A stretch of 64,000 nt of DNA from Falsochrobactrum tianjinense (GCF_019100495.1 NZ_JAHRVA010000004.1:1-64000), one strand, 5' to 3'; numbered from the stretch's first letter, positions 1 through 8,753 are shown. Made by a program: numbers and translations. The notes: generated from the sequence alone by a model not told the origin.

Positions 1-180
1 TAACGTGGGGCTTGTTACGTTCGAATTTGCTCTTTGCCATCGCCGTTGTTCTCTTTGTTCTAGAACCGCTCGAGCGCCAGCCCGAAAGCCGTTCGACTTC
101 TGGACCGGCATTTATGCCAAAACGGAACGGCGAACCGCCCGTCGATGATTCCTTACGCGCCTATCCGCCGTCGATAAATC

Positions 181-254
181 TGGAGCGGGTAGCGGGAATC
201 GAACCCGCGTATTCAGCTTGGAAGGCTGCTGCTCTACCATTGAGCTATACCCGC
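181..254 (-). tRNA. tRNA-Gly (anticodon TCC)
   Basis: Read on the minus strand the gene begins GCGGGTATAGCTC, has an anticodon loop CTTCCAA (anticodon TCC), a GGTTCGATTCC T-arm and an encoded CCA end at 181-183. The acceptor stem GCGGGTA/TACCCGC pairs fully. It lies 22 bp downstream of tRNA-Tyr on the same strand, so the two are probably co-transcribed. In many proteobacteria such a Tyr-Gly pair precedes tuf, which here would lie beyond position 1; that part is inference. Confidence 0.97.
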
Positions 255-276
255 GCACTCTGACTCGGTCCAATAG

Positions 277-361
277 TGGTGGAGGAAGTTGGATTTGAAC
301 CAACGTAGGCATAGCCAACGGATTTACAGTCCGTCCCCTTTAACCACTCGGGCATTCCTCC
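277..361 (-). tRNA. tRNA-Tyr (anticodon GTA)
   Basis: The minus strand reads GGAGGAATGCCCGAGTGG at the 5' end, with an ACTGTAAAT anticodon loop (GTA), a GGTTCAAATCC T-arm and an encoded CCA at 277-279. The 85-nt length with a long variable arm is the class II form expected of bacterial tRNA-Tyr. It is the promoter-proximal member of a Tyr-Gly pair. Confidence 0.97.
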
Positions 362-655
362 GGATAACACTATCAGCAGAGTCGAGCGACTAGGCATTTC
401 GCGGGCTTCCGACTGACTTGCGAGCCAGCCATCGATCCGCGAGGGGCCTTATGCAGATAAGCTTTCCGCCTGTCAACAGGATAAAAGCGAAAAGAATGCA
501 TGTCCTTCCACAGCCTCGCGAAAGTCGCGTCCGCGCATGGGGCTACACCCCCGAAAAATCCGCGCTTTTGCGCGAACAAACAAACACCATCCACGCGTGC
601 TTTTAATCGCACGACCTGCTATCTTCTACATGGTGAACACGATATAAGCAGCACC

Positions 656-1525
656 ATGAACGATGAAAACTCCCCTCGCACACCAAAAGATTCTCACTAT
701 GCGCGCCTGCGTCGTCAGTACCGCGACCAAAAAGCCGACACTGAAGGTAAGCCTGCGCGTAAGCCGCAACGCCCGGTCTTTAGCGCCAATAAGATCACGG
801 AAGGCACGGTACGGCTTTATGGCCTGCATACAGTGCGTGCGGCGGCAGAGAATCCCGCACGCAAGATTCTGCGCATGCGCGCAACCCGCAACGGCTTCGC
901 GCGCCTAGAAATCGGCGAGGCGCAGAATCTACCCTTCCCTGTTGAAATCGTTGAACCGCGCGACATAGACAAGGAAACCGGGTCGGAGGCCGTCCATCAG
1001 GGCGTGATGATCGAAGCGGAGCCGCTGCGTCCAAAAAAGCTGTCGGAACTCAAGGAAAGTGTACTTTTGTTGGTTCTCGATCAGGTAACGGACCCGCATA
1101 ATGTGGGCGCAATCATGCGTTCCGCGGTAGCTTTCGGCGCGGATGCCCTCATTACGACAAGCCGCCATAGTCCGCAGGAAAGCGGCGTTCTGGCCAAGGC
1201 AGCATCCGGTGCTCTGGAACTGATCCCTCATATTGAAGTGCGTAACCTTGCAGAAGCCATCGAAGAGCTTCATACACTCGGCTTCATAACCATCGGCCTT
1301 GATTCGGAAGGCCCGTTGGAAATGGAAGCCACGCTGAATGGGGACCGAATCGCCCTCGTTCTGGGCGCTGAAGGCAAGGGCCTGAGACAAAAAACCCGCG
1401 AAACCGTCACAGCTTTGGCACGGCTCGATATGCCAGGCGAGATCAAGTCGCTCAATGTATCAAATGCGGCGGCAATTTCCCTCTATGCTGCCGAGCGCTA
1501 TCTGCGCGCCCGCGCCGCAGTCTGA
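656..1525 (+). CDS. rlmB: 23S rRNA (guanosine-2'-O-)-methyltransferase, TrmH/SpoU family
   Basis: A 289-residue SpoU-family RNA 2'-O-methyltransferase that would methylate a guanosine in 23S rRNA using S-adenosylmethionine. After a basic N-terminal tail (residues 1-45, rich in R and K) comes the substrate-binding domain (about 50-120, containing LYGLHTVRAA) and then the knotted catalytic domain with the three SpoU motifs: DPHNVGAIMRSA near 136-147, LVLGAEGKGL near 236-245 and LNVSNAAAISLY near 265-276. The frame is open upstream to 500, but the ATG at 656 starts the recognisable protein and gives the usual length. RlmB and TrmH share motifs; the extended N-terminal domain favours RlmB. It is convergent with the CBS gene that follows. 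Confidence 0.88.
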   Translation: MNDENSPRTPKDSHYARLRRQYRDQKADTEGKPARKPQRPVFSANKITEGTVRLYGLHTVRAAAENPARKILRMRATRNGFARLEIGEAQNLPFPVEIVEPRDIDKETGSEAVHQGVMIEAEPLRPKKLSELKESVLLLVLDQVTDPHNVGAIMRSAVAFGADALITTSRHSPQESGVLAKAASGALELIPHIEVRNLAEAIEELHTLGFITIGLDSEGPLEMEATLNGDRIALVLGAEGKGLRQKTRETVTALARLDMPGEIKSLNVSNAAAISLYAAERYLRARAAV

Positions 1526-1532
1526 AAGCGGG

Positions 1533-1549
1533 CCGCGTGTTTCACGCGG
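1533..1549. other. Short perfect hairpin between convergent genes
   Basis: CCGCGTG (1533-1539) and CACGCGG (1543-1549) form a 7-bp stem with a TTT loop in the 37 bp between the rlmB stop and the stop of the convergent CBS gene. There is no T-run on either strand, so it is not a textbook intrinsic terminator, but it could mark the 3' end of both transcripts. Confidence 0.4.
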
Positions 1550-1562
1550 ACCGGCTCGACCA

Positions 1563-1994
1563 TCAGGCGGTGGCGATGTAAGTGCGAATATCTTCCGCCT
1601 CGCGCTCCACGTCCTCAATGCGCCGTTTCACAACGTCGCCGATGGAGATGATTCCCACCAGTTTGCCATTTTCTTCAACGGGCATATGCCGAAAACGGCT
1701 GCGTGTCATGACTTCCATGACCTGGTTGATCGTGTGATGTTCGCGGCATTTCTGAACATTGGCGGACATGAATTCAGACACCGGCTGCCCAACTGCCTTG
1801 TCCTGCATTAACGCGATAGCGCGTACGACATCCCGTTCCGAAAGGATTCCCCTGATTTGCCCGGTCGCATCGCAAACCACAAGCGCGCCGATCTTGCGCT
1901 GGTTCAAAACGGCGATGGCGTGCGCGAGCGTCTCGTCGGGTGCAATCACCACGACGTCTCGGCCTTTCAATTCGAGAATGGATCTAACAGTCAT
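1563..1994 (-). CDS. Tandem CBS-domain protein
   Basis: A 143-residue soluble protein made almost entirely of two CBS domains (about residues 10-62 and 72-127). The repeats show the expected hydrophobic patterns, with GALVVCDATGQIRGILSERD in the first and HMPVEENGKLVGIISIGD in the second. Such stand-alone CBS pairs usually sense adenine nucleotides or S-adenosylmethionine; the ligand and partner cannot be told from sequence. The ATG at 1994 was chosen because GGGAGG sits 8 bases upstream and it removes a non-conserved 21-residue extension. It is monocistronic, convergent with rlmB and in the same direction as the rhomboid gene upstream. Confidence 0.85.
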   Translation of the reverse strand: MTVRSILELKGRDVVVIAPDETLAHAIAVLNQRKIGALVVCDATGQIRGILSERDVVRAIALMQDKAVGQPVSEFMSANVQKCREHHTINQVMEVMTRSRFRHMPVEENGKLVGIISIGDVVKRRIEDVEREAEDIRTYIATA

Positions 1995-2135
1995 GCCAAA
2001 GTCCCTCCCAAGGTCTGAAAATCCACTATACGGAAACACCGCTACAGGATAACGCAACTCCTCCTGCTACGTTCCGTGATGGTGCACCTGCAATGCGGCT
2101 TTTGCAAGCGCACTAAAATGGGATGTCGAATAATT

Positions 2136-2876
2136 CTAACGCCTTAGAACGGCATCATAACCGCGTGGCCGATCGAGCAATGAAATGCCAAAGAAACCAG
2201 CCACGAATCCCCCGATATGCGCTTCCCATGCAATGCCGGAGAGATCGGCCCCGCCAGTCGAATAAAGCCCCGTGAGGATATTGATAAGAAACCAGACTCC
2301 AACGAAAGTCAGCACCGGTTTCAATGTCAGCGTCAGCCCCACCGGCAGAACCGGCCCGGCAAATTCCGAGCGCCGTCCATGCCCAACACGGCGGAAACCA
2401 TAACGGGCCGCAGCCCCCATCATGCCGGAAATAGCCCCGGAGGCGCCGACAAGCGGTGTTACGCTTTCAGGGTAAAGCGCATAATGCGTCAGCCCGGCGA
2501 TGATTGAGGTGAAGCCCCAGAACACCAGCATTCGCCCTGTGCCAATGCGCCCCGCAAGCGGCGAACCGAACGCTGCAAGCCAGATCATATTGACGGCGAT
2601 ATGCGCGGTTCCTCCATGCATGAACGAATAGCTGATAAGGGTGAATAGCGCCGCAGGATCGAAAAAACCACCTGCTAATGAGAAACGTGCCGGTATGAGC
2701 GCGAAGTTCAGCATGAACCCGTAATTCTCTTGCTCGCTTATTATATAGGTCTGAAAAATATAAACAGCGGCGCAAATACCGATAAATGCAAGGACGACGC
2801 CGGGGATGTTGAATATCGGCTCGCTGCCCGCCGGTCGATTTCCATTATTGCGCATTTGAGGCTGGGGCATGCTCAT
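2136..2876 (-). CDS. Rhomboid-family intramembrane serine protease
   Basis: A 246-residue integral membrane protein with about six to seven hydrophobic segments, the first at residues 24-46. The rhomboid catalytic features are visible: HIAVNMIW (the conserved histidine-asparagine element of TM2), GASGAISGMMG with the nucleophilic serine, and AHIGGFVAGF with the catalytic histidine. It would cleave transmembrane substrates in the inner membrane; the substrate is unknown. Two in-frame ATGs (2876 and 2870) lie close together and no strong ribosome-binding site separates them. It stands alone, followed on the same strand by the CBS gene about 140 bp downstream. Confidence 0.88.
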   Translation of the reverse strand: MSMPQPQMRNNGNRPAGSEPIFNIPGVVLAFIGICAAVYIFQTYIISEQENYGFMLNFALIPARFSLAGGFFDPAALFTLISYSFMHGGTAHIAVNMIWLAAFGSPLAGRIGTGRMLVFWGFTSIIAGLTHYALYPESVTPLVGASGAISGMMGAAARYGFRRVGHGRRSEFAGPVLPVGLTLTLKPVLTFVGVWFLINILTGLYSTGGADLSGIAWEAHIGGFVAGFFGISLLDRPRGYDAVLRR

Positions 2877-3255
2877 GAGTGGCCGCTTTCATCTGCAAGA
2901 GAACTGACGCGACGCAAGCCGACCGCGCGCCTGGAGAATACTGATTCTTGATAAGTGACAATCTGTCAAAAATAAAGGCCGCCGAAGTATCCCGGTCGGC
3001 CTTGTCGCAAATGTTAAGCACTTGCGAGATGCAGTCTGGAGATCAGAAAAAAGCTCAATTAACCCAATGGCTTCTCCCGACATGTCATCAAACCGCTGTA
3101 ATCGGAGCTTTGCAACTATTACTTATTGTTAACCTTAATAGACGCGCTCGGTGGATGAATGAAGCGTTAAGCTGGTCTCGCCTGCGTTAATACTATTTTA
3201 ATGTGCTGATTGTCGGGGCCGGCCCGCAAAAGTCCAGATTCAGGGCAACCAGCAT
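2877..3255. other. Intergenic region between divergent rhomboid and PAS genes
   Basis: These 379 bases hold the 5' flanks of two divergent genes. Short open frames exist but have no ribosome-binding site or recognisable product. I see no terminator, tRNA or repeat; promoters for both genes must lie here but I cannot place them. Confidence 0.5.
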
Positions 3256-3897
3256 ATGATGAAACACCGTAGCACGATCGCAATTTTCAGCGAATGGCAG
3301 CGACTGGCTTTCAGCTGGGACGGCAGCCTGCATGCACCCTCGCGAGAATCTATCGCACCGCGCAAATTGGGGCGGCATCTCTCAGATCTGTTTTTCCTTG
3401 AAGAGGACGAAAGCGGCGAACTGATCTTCCGCCTCGCCGGGACACGCGTTTGCGCTCTCTTCGGGCGCGAACTCAAAGCCACACGTTTTCTTTCCCTCTG
3501 GCCCGGACGCAACCACTCTGCCCTGGATGAACTGATCCTGGAAATAAATGACCTGCTGGTTCCCGCTATAAGTTATCATGATGGCATCAGCCTTGCAGGG
3601 CGCAGCCTCGCATTTGAAATGCTGCTCGCTCCGCTCGAATCGCATAAGGGACAGAAAACGAACCTTCTCGGCGCCATATCGCTGCTTGATGACGTCACAT
3701 GGGCTGGAGCCGATCCGCTTGTACTGGCCAGTCTCAATGCGATCGAGCCACTGGCGCCCGATCTGGCATTCACGCAAGAAACTAGCCGTCCGTCGGTCAT
3801 GACCGTTAATGCACCAATCCGCACCCCAAGCCGGAGCCGTATTCACCCTCGGCCTCAAACGCCGCTATTGCGCGTCATCGCAGGCGGAAAAGCCTGA
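3256..3897 (+). CDS. PAS-domain protein (PAS_5/DUF1457 family)
   Basis: A 213-residue protein resembling the alphaproteobacterial PAS_5 family, which includes the Caulobacter motility factor MopJ. Features typical of the family are the N-terminal block FSEWQRLAFSWDGSL, the PRKLGRHLSDLFFLE segment and the FRLAGTRVCALFGREL core (about residues 58-75). There is no histidine kinase, GGDEF or DNA-binding output domain, so any signalling role must be through protein contact. The C-terminal 40 residues are basic and proline-rich and probably disordered. It starts at tandem ATGs (3256 and 3259) and is a single-gene unit. Function beyond family membership is unknown. Confidence 0.75.
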   Translation: MMKHRSTIAIFSEWQRLAFSWDGSLHAPSRESIAPRKLGRHLSDLFFLEEDESGELIFRLAGTRVCALFGRELKATRFLSLWPGRNHSALDELILEINDLLVPAISYHDGISLAGRSLAFEMLLAPLESHKGQKTNLLGAISLLDDVTWAGADPLVLASLNAIEPLAPDLAFTQETSRPSVMTVNAPIRTPSRSRIHPRPQTPLLRVIAGGKA

Positions 3898-4137
3898 ATC
3901 CGGCAGGTTCCCAAAAGTAAACGCAAACTAAGGTTACGGATTGGCAAACCCAAATATCGACCCGAAACGCATAAAACAGGTCAAAAACCAGCAATAAAAG
4001 GACTAAATCTGGCAATTCTGAACAAATTATTGCCGGATTATGAGCAGTTTTAGTCAAATTAGACTCGCATTTTCACGCTCAAGTTTGCCCGCCCTCAAAT
4101 TCTTGCCGTCATTTTGTTTCCAACACGGAGACGAAGA

Positions 4138-4758
4138 ATGGCAAGGCAAACGAGCTTTACGGCAATCATCGCAGCAATCCTGATGCTGTCGGGAACGGTT
4201 TTGGCACAAGCTGCCAACCCTGCTTCCAACTCGCCTTGGATGCCGACCGGAGAGCGCACCTCGCAACCTATCGGCCATTATGAATTTTGCGAACGCCATC
4301 CAGCGGAGTGCAATATCCGCAGCCTAGCAAATGCTCCGGTCACGCTCACAATGAAGCTCTGGCAGCAAATCATTGCAGTAAACGCGAGCGTCAACGAAAA
4401 AATTGCCCCGCGCACAGATATGGAGGTTTGGGGCCGCGAGGAATATTGGGAATATCCCACGACCGCTGGTGATTGCGACGACTACATGCTGTTGAAGCGC
4501 CGTGAACTGATGGCCCTTGGCATTCCGGCCCATACCTTGCTGTTCACGGTGGTGCGTCAGTCCAACGGCGAAGGTCATGCCGTATTGACGGTTCGTACCG
4601 ACCGCGGCGATTTCATTCTCGACAATCTCGACCAGCGTGTTCTGGCCTGGAACGAAACCGACTATACGTACCTCAAGCGCCAATCCACAGCCAACACTGG
4701 CGTATGGGTTTCGATCCGAAGTGATCGCGATCTGCTGGTCGGCAGCATCCGCAACTGA
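4138..4758 (+). CDS. Secreted transglutaminase-like cysteine peptidase (BTLCP/DUF920)
   Basis: A 206-residue exported protein: a signal peptide (about residues 1-25, MARQ start, hydrophobic core AAILMLSGTVLA, cleavage near AQA) followed by a bacterial transglutaminase-like cysteine proteinase fold. The catalytic triad can be proposed as Cys in GDCDDYMLLKR, His in GEGHAVLTVR and Asp in FILDN. Family members act in the periplasm; some are linked to c-di-GMP receptor LapD systems, but no LapD or adhesin gene is nearby, so the substrate is unknown. The ATG at 4138 is chosen over one at 4114 because GGAG precedes it at good spacing and it gives a clean signal peptide. It is convergent with the carbonic anhydrase gene, one base apart. 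Confidence 0.8.
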   Translation: MARQTSFTAIIAAILMLSGTVLAQAANPASNSPWMPTGERTSQPIGHYEFCERHPAECNIRSLANAPVTLTMKLWQQIIAVNASVNEKIAPRTDMEVWGREEYWEYPTTAGDCDDYMLLKRRELMALGIPAHTLLFTVVRQSNGEGHAVLTVRTDRGDFILDNLDQRVLAWNETDYTYLKRQSTANTGVWVSIRSDRDLLVGSIRN

Positions 4759-4759
4759 T

Positions 4760-5287
4760 CTATGCAGGCTCCAATCCTCGCATGAAAGACCGCCCCTTCT
4801 CTACATAGTGTTGTGCGGAATCTCTCAGCCGATCAATGGCGGTCGCATCAAGCTCGCGGATCACGCGCGCAGGCGACCCAACGATCAGAGAATTATCGGG
4901 AAACTCCTTGCCTTCAGTGACCAGTGCCCCTGCTCCGATCAGGCAGTTCTTGCCGATCTTTGCGCCATTGAGCACAATCGCCCCCATGCCGATTAATGTA
5001 TTGTCACCAATCGTGCAGCCATGCAGAATGGCACGATGACCGATGGTGCAACCTTTTCCGACTGTAAGCGGAAAGCCTATATCCGTATGCAGGACGCAAT
5101 GTTCCTGAATATTGCTGTCTTCGCCGATGGCGATCAACTCATTGTCGCCGCGTAGCACGGCGCCAAACCAGAAACTGGCATTTTCCCCCGCCACGACCTT
5201 GCCGACAAGGCTTGCATCCGGTGCAATCCAGTTGCTGTTCTGGTCGGCAAACTGCGGTCTGTGTCCATTATACGCGTAGATGGGCAT
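4760..5287 (-). CDS. Gamma-carbonic anhydrase family protein
   Basis: A 175-residue left-handed beta-helix protein made of hexapeptide repeats (for example VGKGCTIGHRAILHG and IGDNTLIGMGAIVLNG). The metal-ligand histidines of the trimeric gamma-CA fold are present as CVLHTD, IGHRAILHG. Family members (YrdA, PaaY, CaiE-like) hydrate CO2 weakly or act on thioesters, so annotation as carbonic anhydrase is by fold; activity is not proven by sequence. It is about the normal length for the small forms, with a C-terminal helix (ATAIDRLRDSAQHYVEKGR). It ends one base from the convergent BTLCP gene and has its own promoter region upstream, after the DUF3126 terminator. Confidence 0.85.
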   Translation of the reverse strand: MPIYAYNGHRPQFADQNSNWIAPDASLVGKVVAGENASFWFGAVLRGDNELIAIGEDSNIQEHCVLHTDIGFPLTVGKGCTIGHRAILHGCTIGDNTLIGMGAIVLNGAKIGKNCLIGAGALVTEGKEFPDNSLIVGSPARVIRELDATAIDRLRDSAQHYVEKGRSFMRGLEPA

Positions 5288-5342
5288 GGCTTTCCTCCGT
5301 GGTAAGTCTGTTTAGTAGCAAAGCCCGTAAAGCGAAACCAAT

Positions 5343-5373
5343 AAAAACGCCCTCCCCGTTGGCGGAGAGGGCG
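5343..5373 (-). terminator. Intrinsic terminator after the DUF3126 gene
   Basis: On the minus strand CGCCCTC (5348-5354) pairs with GAGGGCG (5367-5373), with further C-G pairs in the loop, and the stem is followed by GTTTTTATT. It sits about 30 bases past the stop of the DUF3126 gene. Confidence 0.8.
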
Positions 5374-5401
5374 CGGCAAACTGCTCGTGCAAGCTTCGAT
5401 A

Positions 5402-5608
5402 TTACAGATCGACGTCGAGGATCGCCATCGAGAAATTGTAGGACAATTCGCCCTCGTCCTCGTCCTTATAGACGAGGCCCAGAAATTCATCGCCGAGATA
5501 AAGTTCAGCCGAATCGTTCTTGCGCGGACGCGCCTTCACCTGCAAGCTAGGATTGTTGAAGGTCCGTTTGAAATAAGCATCCAGTTTCTTGAGTTCTTCG
5601 GGTTTCAA
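5402..5608 (-). CDS. DUF3126 family protein, 68 residues, TTG start
   Basis: A small acidic soluble protein of the alphaproteobacterial DUF3126 family; function unknown. The conserved body runs from KPEELKKLDAYFKRTF through LYLGDEFLGLVYKDEDEGE to FSMAILDVDL. An upstream in-frame start at 5656 exists, but AGGAG lies 7-8 bases before the TTG at 5608, and family members begin exactly at (M)KPEELKK, so the TTG is preferred. It is transcribed alone and ends at a strong intrinsic terminator. Confidence 0.8.
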   Translation of the reverse strand: MKPEELKKLDAYFKRTFNNPSLQVKARPRKNDSAELYLGDEFLGLVYKDEDEGELSYNFSMAILDVDL

Positions 5609-5779
5609 CCGGCTTCTCCTGATAATGATTTGGAGCCGGTTTAATGCACCCGGCATTATACGATGTAAAGACCTATCCGAAAGTGGAAAAGCCCATGCAC
5701 GGATAGTTCATGGCCACATGCAGCATATAGGACGCCCGCTGCAAAAAGACAGCGGGCATATCCGGTAATTGTCAGAAAA

Positions 5780-6637
5780 TCAGATGCCGTCGCCCAGCAT
5801 ATGCTCGTCAAAAGCCCGTTCGCCCAACGTCTGATCCATAATGCGCGAAGGCTCGGCGCAGCCGCTTTCGCCCACGACCTTGGCTGGAACGCCTGCAACG
5901 GTGCTGTTTTGAGGAACGGGTTTGAGCACGACCGAACCAGCGGCAATTTTCGAGCAATGGCCGACCTCGATATTGCCGAGAATTTTTGCGCCCGCACCGA
6001 TCAGCACACCGTGGCGGATTTTCGGATGGCGGTCGCCGCCAGCTTTGCCCGTCCCGCCAAGCGTCACCCCATGCAGGATGGACACATTATCTTCGATCAG
6101 GGCTGTTTCGCCGACCACCAATCCGGTAGCGTGATCCAGAAACAGTCCACTGCCAAATTTTGCCGCCGGGTGGATATCGGTCTGGAACATCGATGATGAC
6201 CGGCTTTGCAGATAATAAGCAAAGTCCTTACGGCCTTCCTGATAGAGCCAGTGCGCCAGCCGGTGCGTCTGGATGGCGTGAAAGCCTTTCAGATAAAGAA
6301 CCGGGTCCATGAAACGATTATAGGCGGGATCGCGATCATATACCGCCTGAATATCGACGCGCAAAATCTGCGACCATCCTGGATTCGCGTCCAGCATCTT
6401 CTCGAAGGTCTGCCGCAAAATATCCGCACTCACGTCCGCATGGCCGAGACGTTCCGCGATACGATGCATCACCGCATCTTCCAGCGTCGGCTGGTTGAGA
6501 ATTGTAGCATATAAAAACGACGCCAGAATCGGATCGCTGCTGGCAGCGTCTGCCGCTTCAGCACGAATGGAATGCCATATAGGATCGAGCTGCCCCAACT
6601 TAGAGGGCGCTTTTGCCGTCGTAGAAGCCGACATCAT
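5780..6637 (-). CDS. cysE: Serine O-acetyltransferase
   Basis: A 285-residue SAT that acetylates L-serine with acetyl-CoA, the first step of cysteine synthesis in the cytosol. An N-terminal helical domain (about residues 15-165, with WHSIRAEAADAA) is followed by left-handed beta-helix hexapeptide repeats (about 170-250: IHPAAKFGSGLFLDHATG, IEDNVSILHGVTLGG, LIGAGAKILGNIEVG). The catalytic histidines of the family fall in FLDHATG and KIRHGVLIG. The protein ends in Ile, the residue with which CysE tails insert into O-acetylserine sulfhydrylase to form the cysteine synthase complex; cysK is not in the window. Monocistronic. Confidence 0.93.
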   Translation of the reverse strand: MMSASTTAKAPSKLGQLDPIWHSIRAEAADAASSDPILASFLYATILNQPTLEDAVMHRIAERLGHADVSADILRQTFEKMLDANPGWSQILRVDIQAVYDRDPAYNRFMDPVLYLKGFHAIQTHRLAHWLYQEGRKDFAYYLQSRSSSMFQTDIHPAAKFGSGLFLDHATGLVVGETALIEDNVSILHGVTLGGTGKAGGDRHPKIRHGVLIGAGAKILGNIEVGHCSKIAAGSVVLKPVPQNSTVAGVPAKVVGESGCAEPSRIMDQTLGERAFDEHMLGDGI

Positions 6638-6772
6638 GCATTACTCCGGTTTCTCACCTGTGATCTACGATGCGAATTGAGCGTATACCATATCGCAAAA
6701 TACGGTGCCTTGACACCCGCACATATCGGTGCCGCCCTGCAAACATACAAGTGATATATGCATCGCATCACG

Positions 6773-7543
6773 TCAAAGAGCGTTCTCTTCAAGGAACGCC
6801 AATACGCCTTTTTTATAAACCTTGTCGCCCACTGCCAACATATGATCTCGCCCCGGAATATCCAGCGCCTGCCCATTGGGCAGCATATCGGCCAGTTCCT
6901 GTGGGTTTCCGGCTATATCGTCGGTGGTTCCGACCGCAACCAGAACGGGCTGCATGATGCGCGCAATCGCGGCTGCGGACACCAGTTCCTTGGAAGTGAC
7001 AACACAAGCAGCAAGCGCAATGCGGTCGCTTTTGGTCTGGTCGGCAAATTTGCGGAACATCTGTCCGCGTGGCAGCGTGATGGTCTGCGGATCTTCCGCC
7101 AGCAGCGCCTCGCCAATGGTTTCCCAGTCACCTGCTCCCGTCACCATTCCGATGCCAAGCCCGCCAAATACGGCGCTGTGCACGCGCTGCGGGTGCTCGA
7201 TGGCTAGAAATGCACTGATGCGCGCGCCCATGGAATAGCCCATCACATGGGCCTTTTCGATGCCCAGATGATCGAGCAACGCAGCCGCATCTCCCGCCAT
7301 TTTGCTTGGCGTATAATCCTGCGCGTCGTGGCTTTTTGTAGAAAACCCGTGTCCGCGGTTGTCGATGGCGATCACGCGATAGCCCGCTTCCATCAATGTA
7401 CGGAACCAGCCCGGCGAGACCCAGTTGACTAGACTGGAAGAAGCGAAGCCATGAATGAGCAGGATGGGGTCGCCTTCCCCATCCTGACGGTACGCAAGCC
7501 GCATGCCGTCATGTTCGAAATATTCGATATCGAGCGCACTCAC
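6773..7543 (-). CDS. Alpha/beta-fold hydrolase
   Basis: A 256-residue cytosolic alpha/beta hydrolase. The oxyanion-hole segment LLIHGFASS (about 28-36), the nucleophile elbow GYSMGAR (Ser about 104), an acid in GTTDDIAGN and the histidine in GRDHMLAVG make a complete triad. The family is broad (lipases, esterases, C-C hydrolases) and the substrate cannot be read from the sequence. No metabolic partner gene lies next to it: the neighbours are a DUF192 gene upstream on the same strand (33-bp gap) and cysE downstream, so an operon with DUF192 is possible. Confidence 0.85.
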   Translation of the reverse strand: MSALDIEYFEHDGMRLAYRQDGEGDPILLIHGFASSSLVNWVSPGWFRTLMEAGYRVIAIDNRGHGFSTKSHDAQDYTPSKMAGDAAALLDHLGIEKAHVMGYSMGARISAFLAIEHPQRVHSAVFGGLGIGMVTGAGDWETIGEALLAEDPQTITLPRGQMFRKFADQTKSDRIALAACVVTSKELVSAAAIARIMQPVLVAVGTTDDIAGNPQELADMLPNGQALDIPGRDHMLAVGDKVYKKGVLAFLEENAL

Positions 7544-7576
7544 CTGTTATTTCCTTTAATTCTCGCAGCTGTATGC

Positions 7577-8053
7577 TCAATTTCGGCATTCGCCGCAAAT
7601 GATCCGGTGGATCGCCCTGTCACCACGCTTGATACCGGTCTTTTTAACAGTACCGGCTAGAAGTTCAACGACATAAGCCGCAGGCGTTTCGGATGAAATA
7701 ATATCTTCCGAAAAAGGTACGGCGTTTTCATAAATGGACGATACGTGTCCGGTATCGTCAAGAAATACCATGTCGAGCGGTGATGGCGTGTTTTGCATCC
7801 ACATCATGATTCTACGCATCTCGCCAAAGACGAAAAGCATCGCGCGATCTTTTGGAAAATCGGTTCGCCACATAAGACCGCGCACACGCGCGGCATCCGT
7901 GTTCGCAATCTCGACGCCGAAGGCAACCTTGCCATTTTGGGTATTGAAAACCAGCAACTGCGGGTCCACTGGCAGTTGCATTGGCTTCGTTTCCTGCGCC
8001 TGCGCTCCAACGGCAAAAAACATGAATACGAGTGCGAGAAGAATGCGGCCCAT
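7577..8053 (-). CDS. Exported DUF192 protein
   Basis: A 158-residue secreted protein: signal peptide MGRILLALVFMFFAVGAQAQ then a DUF192 domain (about 35-150), with the conserved WMQNTPSPLDMVFLDD and ISSETPAAYVVELLAG blocks. The family (PF02643) is of unknown function and often periplasmic. The ATG at 8053 is taken as start because it directly precedes a good signal sequence; an upstream TTG at 8107 would bury it. The Shine-Dalgarno is weak. It follows the cold-shock gene and precedes the hydrolase on the same strand. Confidence 0.8.
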   Translation of the reverse strand: MGRILLALVFMFFAVGAQAQETKPMQLPVDPQLLVFNTQNGKVAFGVEIANTDAARVRGLMWRTDFPKDRAMLFVFGEMRRIMMWMQNTPSPLDMVFLDDTGHVSSIYENAVPFSEDIISSETPAAYVVELLAGTVKKTGIKRGDRAIHRIICGECRN

Positions 8054-8171
8054 GGGTGCTTTATCCAGATTGACCGCACAATACGGTTGAGTCTCAAAGA
8101 CTACCAATCAGTCTTGACAGCAGCAAGACCTCAGTTCCCGCACGCTCGCTGTAATCCGGGATAGTTCAAAA

Positions 8172-8753
8172 TCAATGGGAAACAGGGACAGCCGTTCCAA
8201 TGTCAGGATGGATTTCCGCAGCCATCAGCCCCTTATCGCCGGTACCAAAGCGAATCAGGACCACCTGGCCGGGACGCAGTTCCATCATGCCGAAACGGCG
8301 CAGGGTTTCCATATGGATGAAAATATCTTCCGTACCTTCACCGCGCGTCAGAAAGCCAAAACCCTTGGTGCGATTGAACCATTTAACGATAACCCGCTCC
8401 AGCCCGCTCGACGGCGTTACGGTGACATGCGTGCGCTGCGGCGGCATCTGCGCCGGATGGACAGCCGTTGACGTGTCCATCGAAAGAACTCGGAAACATT
8501 GCATACCGCGTTCGCCCTGCCGCACTTCGCAGACGATACGGGCGCCTTCCAGCGCAGTCTGGAAACCGTCGCGGCGCAGCGAAGTGACGTGAAGCAGAAT
8601 ATCCGACAGCCCCGACTCGTCTGGAACGATGAAGCCATATCCTTTGGCCACATCGAACCATTTGATGTGACCTGAAACTTCCTTGAGTTCGCCAAGCTCT
8701 TCCGAGGAGTTCTGATTGCGAAACTGGTCGTCCGACACAGATTTTTCCGCCAT
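8172..8753 (-). CDS. Dual cold-shock-domain protein
   Basis: A 193-residue nucleic-acid-binding protein with two cold-shock domains in tandem: the first starts GHIKWFDVAKGYGFIV (about 28-43) and the second VIVKWFNRTKGFGFLT (about 121-136). RNP1-like (KGYGFI, KGFGFL) and RNP2-like (ILLHV, IFIHM) motifs are kept in both. Typical CspA proteins are about 70 residues with one domain; two-domain forms of this size are a known alphaproteobacterial variant. It probably acts as an RNA chaperone or transcription antiterminator. A strong GGAGGGG lies 7-8 bases before the ATG. Monocistronic with a 300-bp upstream region. Confidence 0.88.
   Translation of the reverse strand: MAEKSVSDDQFRNQNSSEELGELKEVSGHIKWFDVAKGYGFIVPDESGLSDILLHVTSLRRDGFQTALEGARIVCEVRQGERGMQCFRVLSMDTSTAVHPAQMPPQRTHVTVTPSSGLERVIVKWFNRTKGFGFLTRGEGTEDIFIHMETLRRFGMMELRPGQVVLIRFGTGDKGLMAAEIHPDIGTAVPVSH

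Noticed and set aside
12-263. An 83-residue plus-strand frame across tRNA-Gly
   Set aside because: It runs through a tRNA gene on the opposite strand and has no start signal or family.
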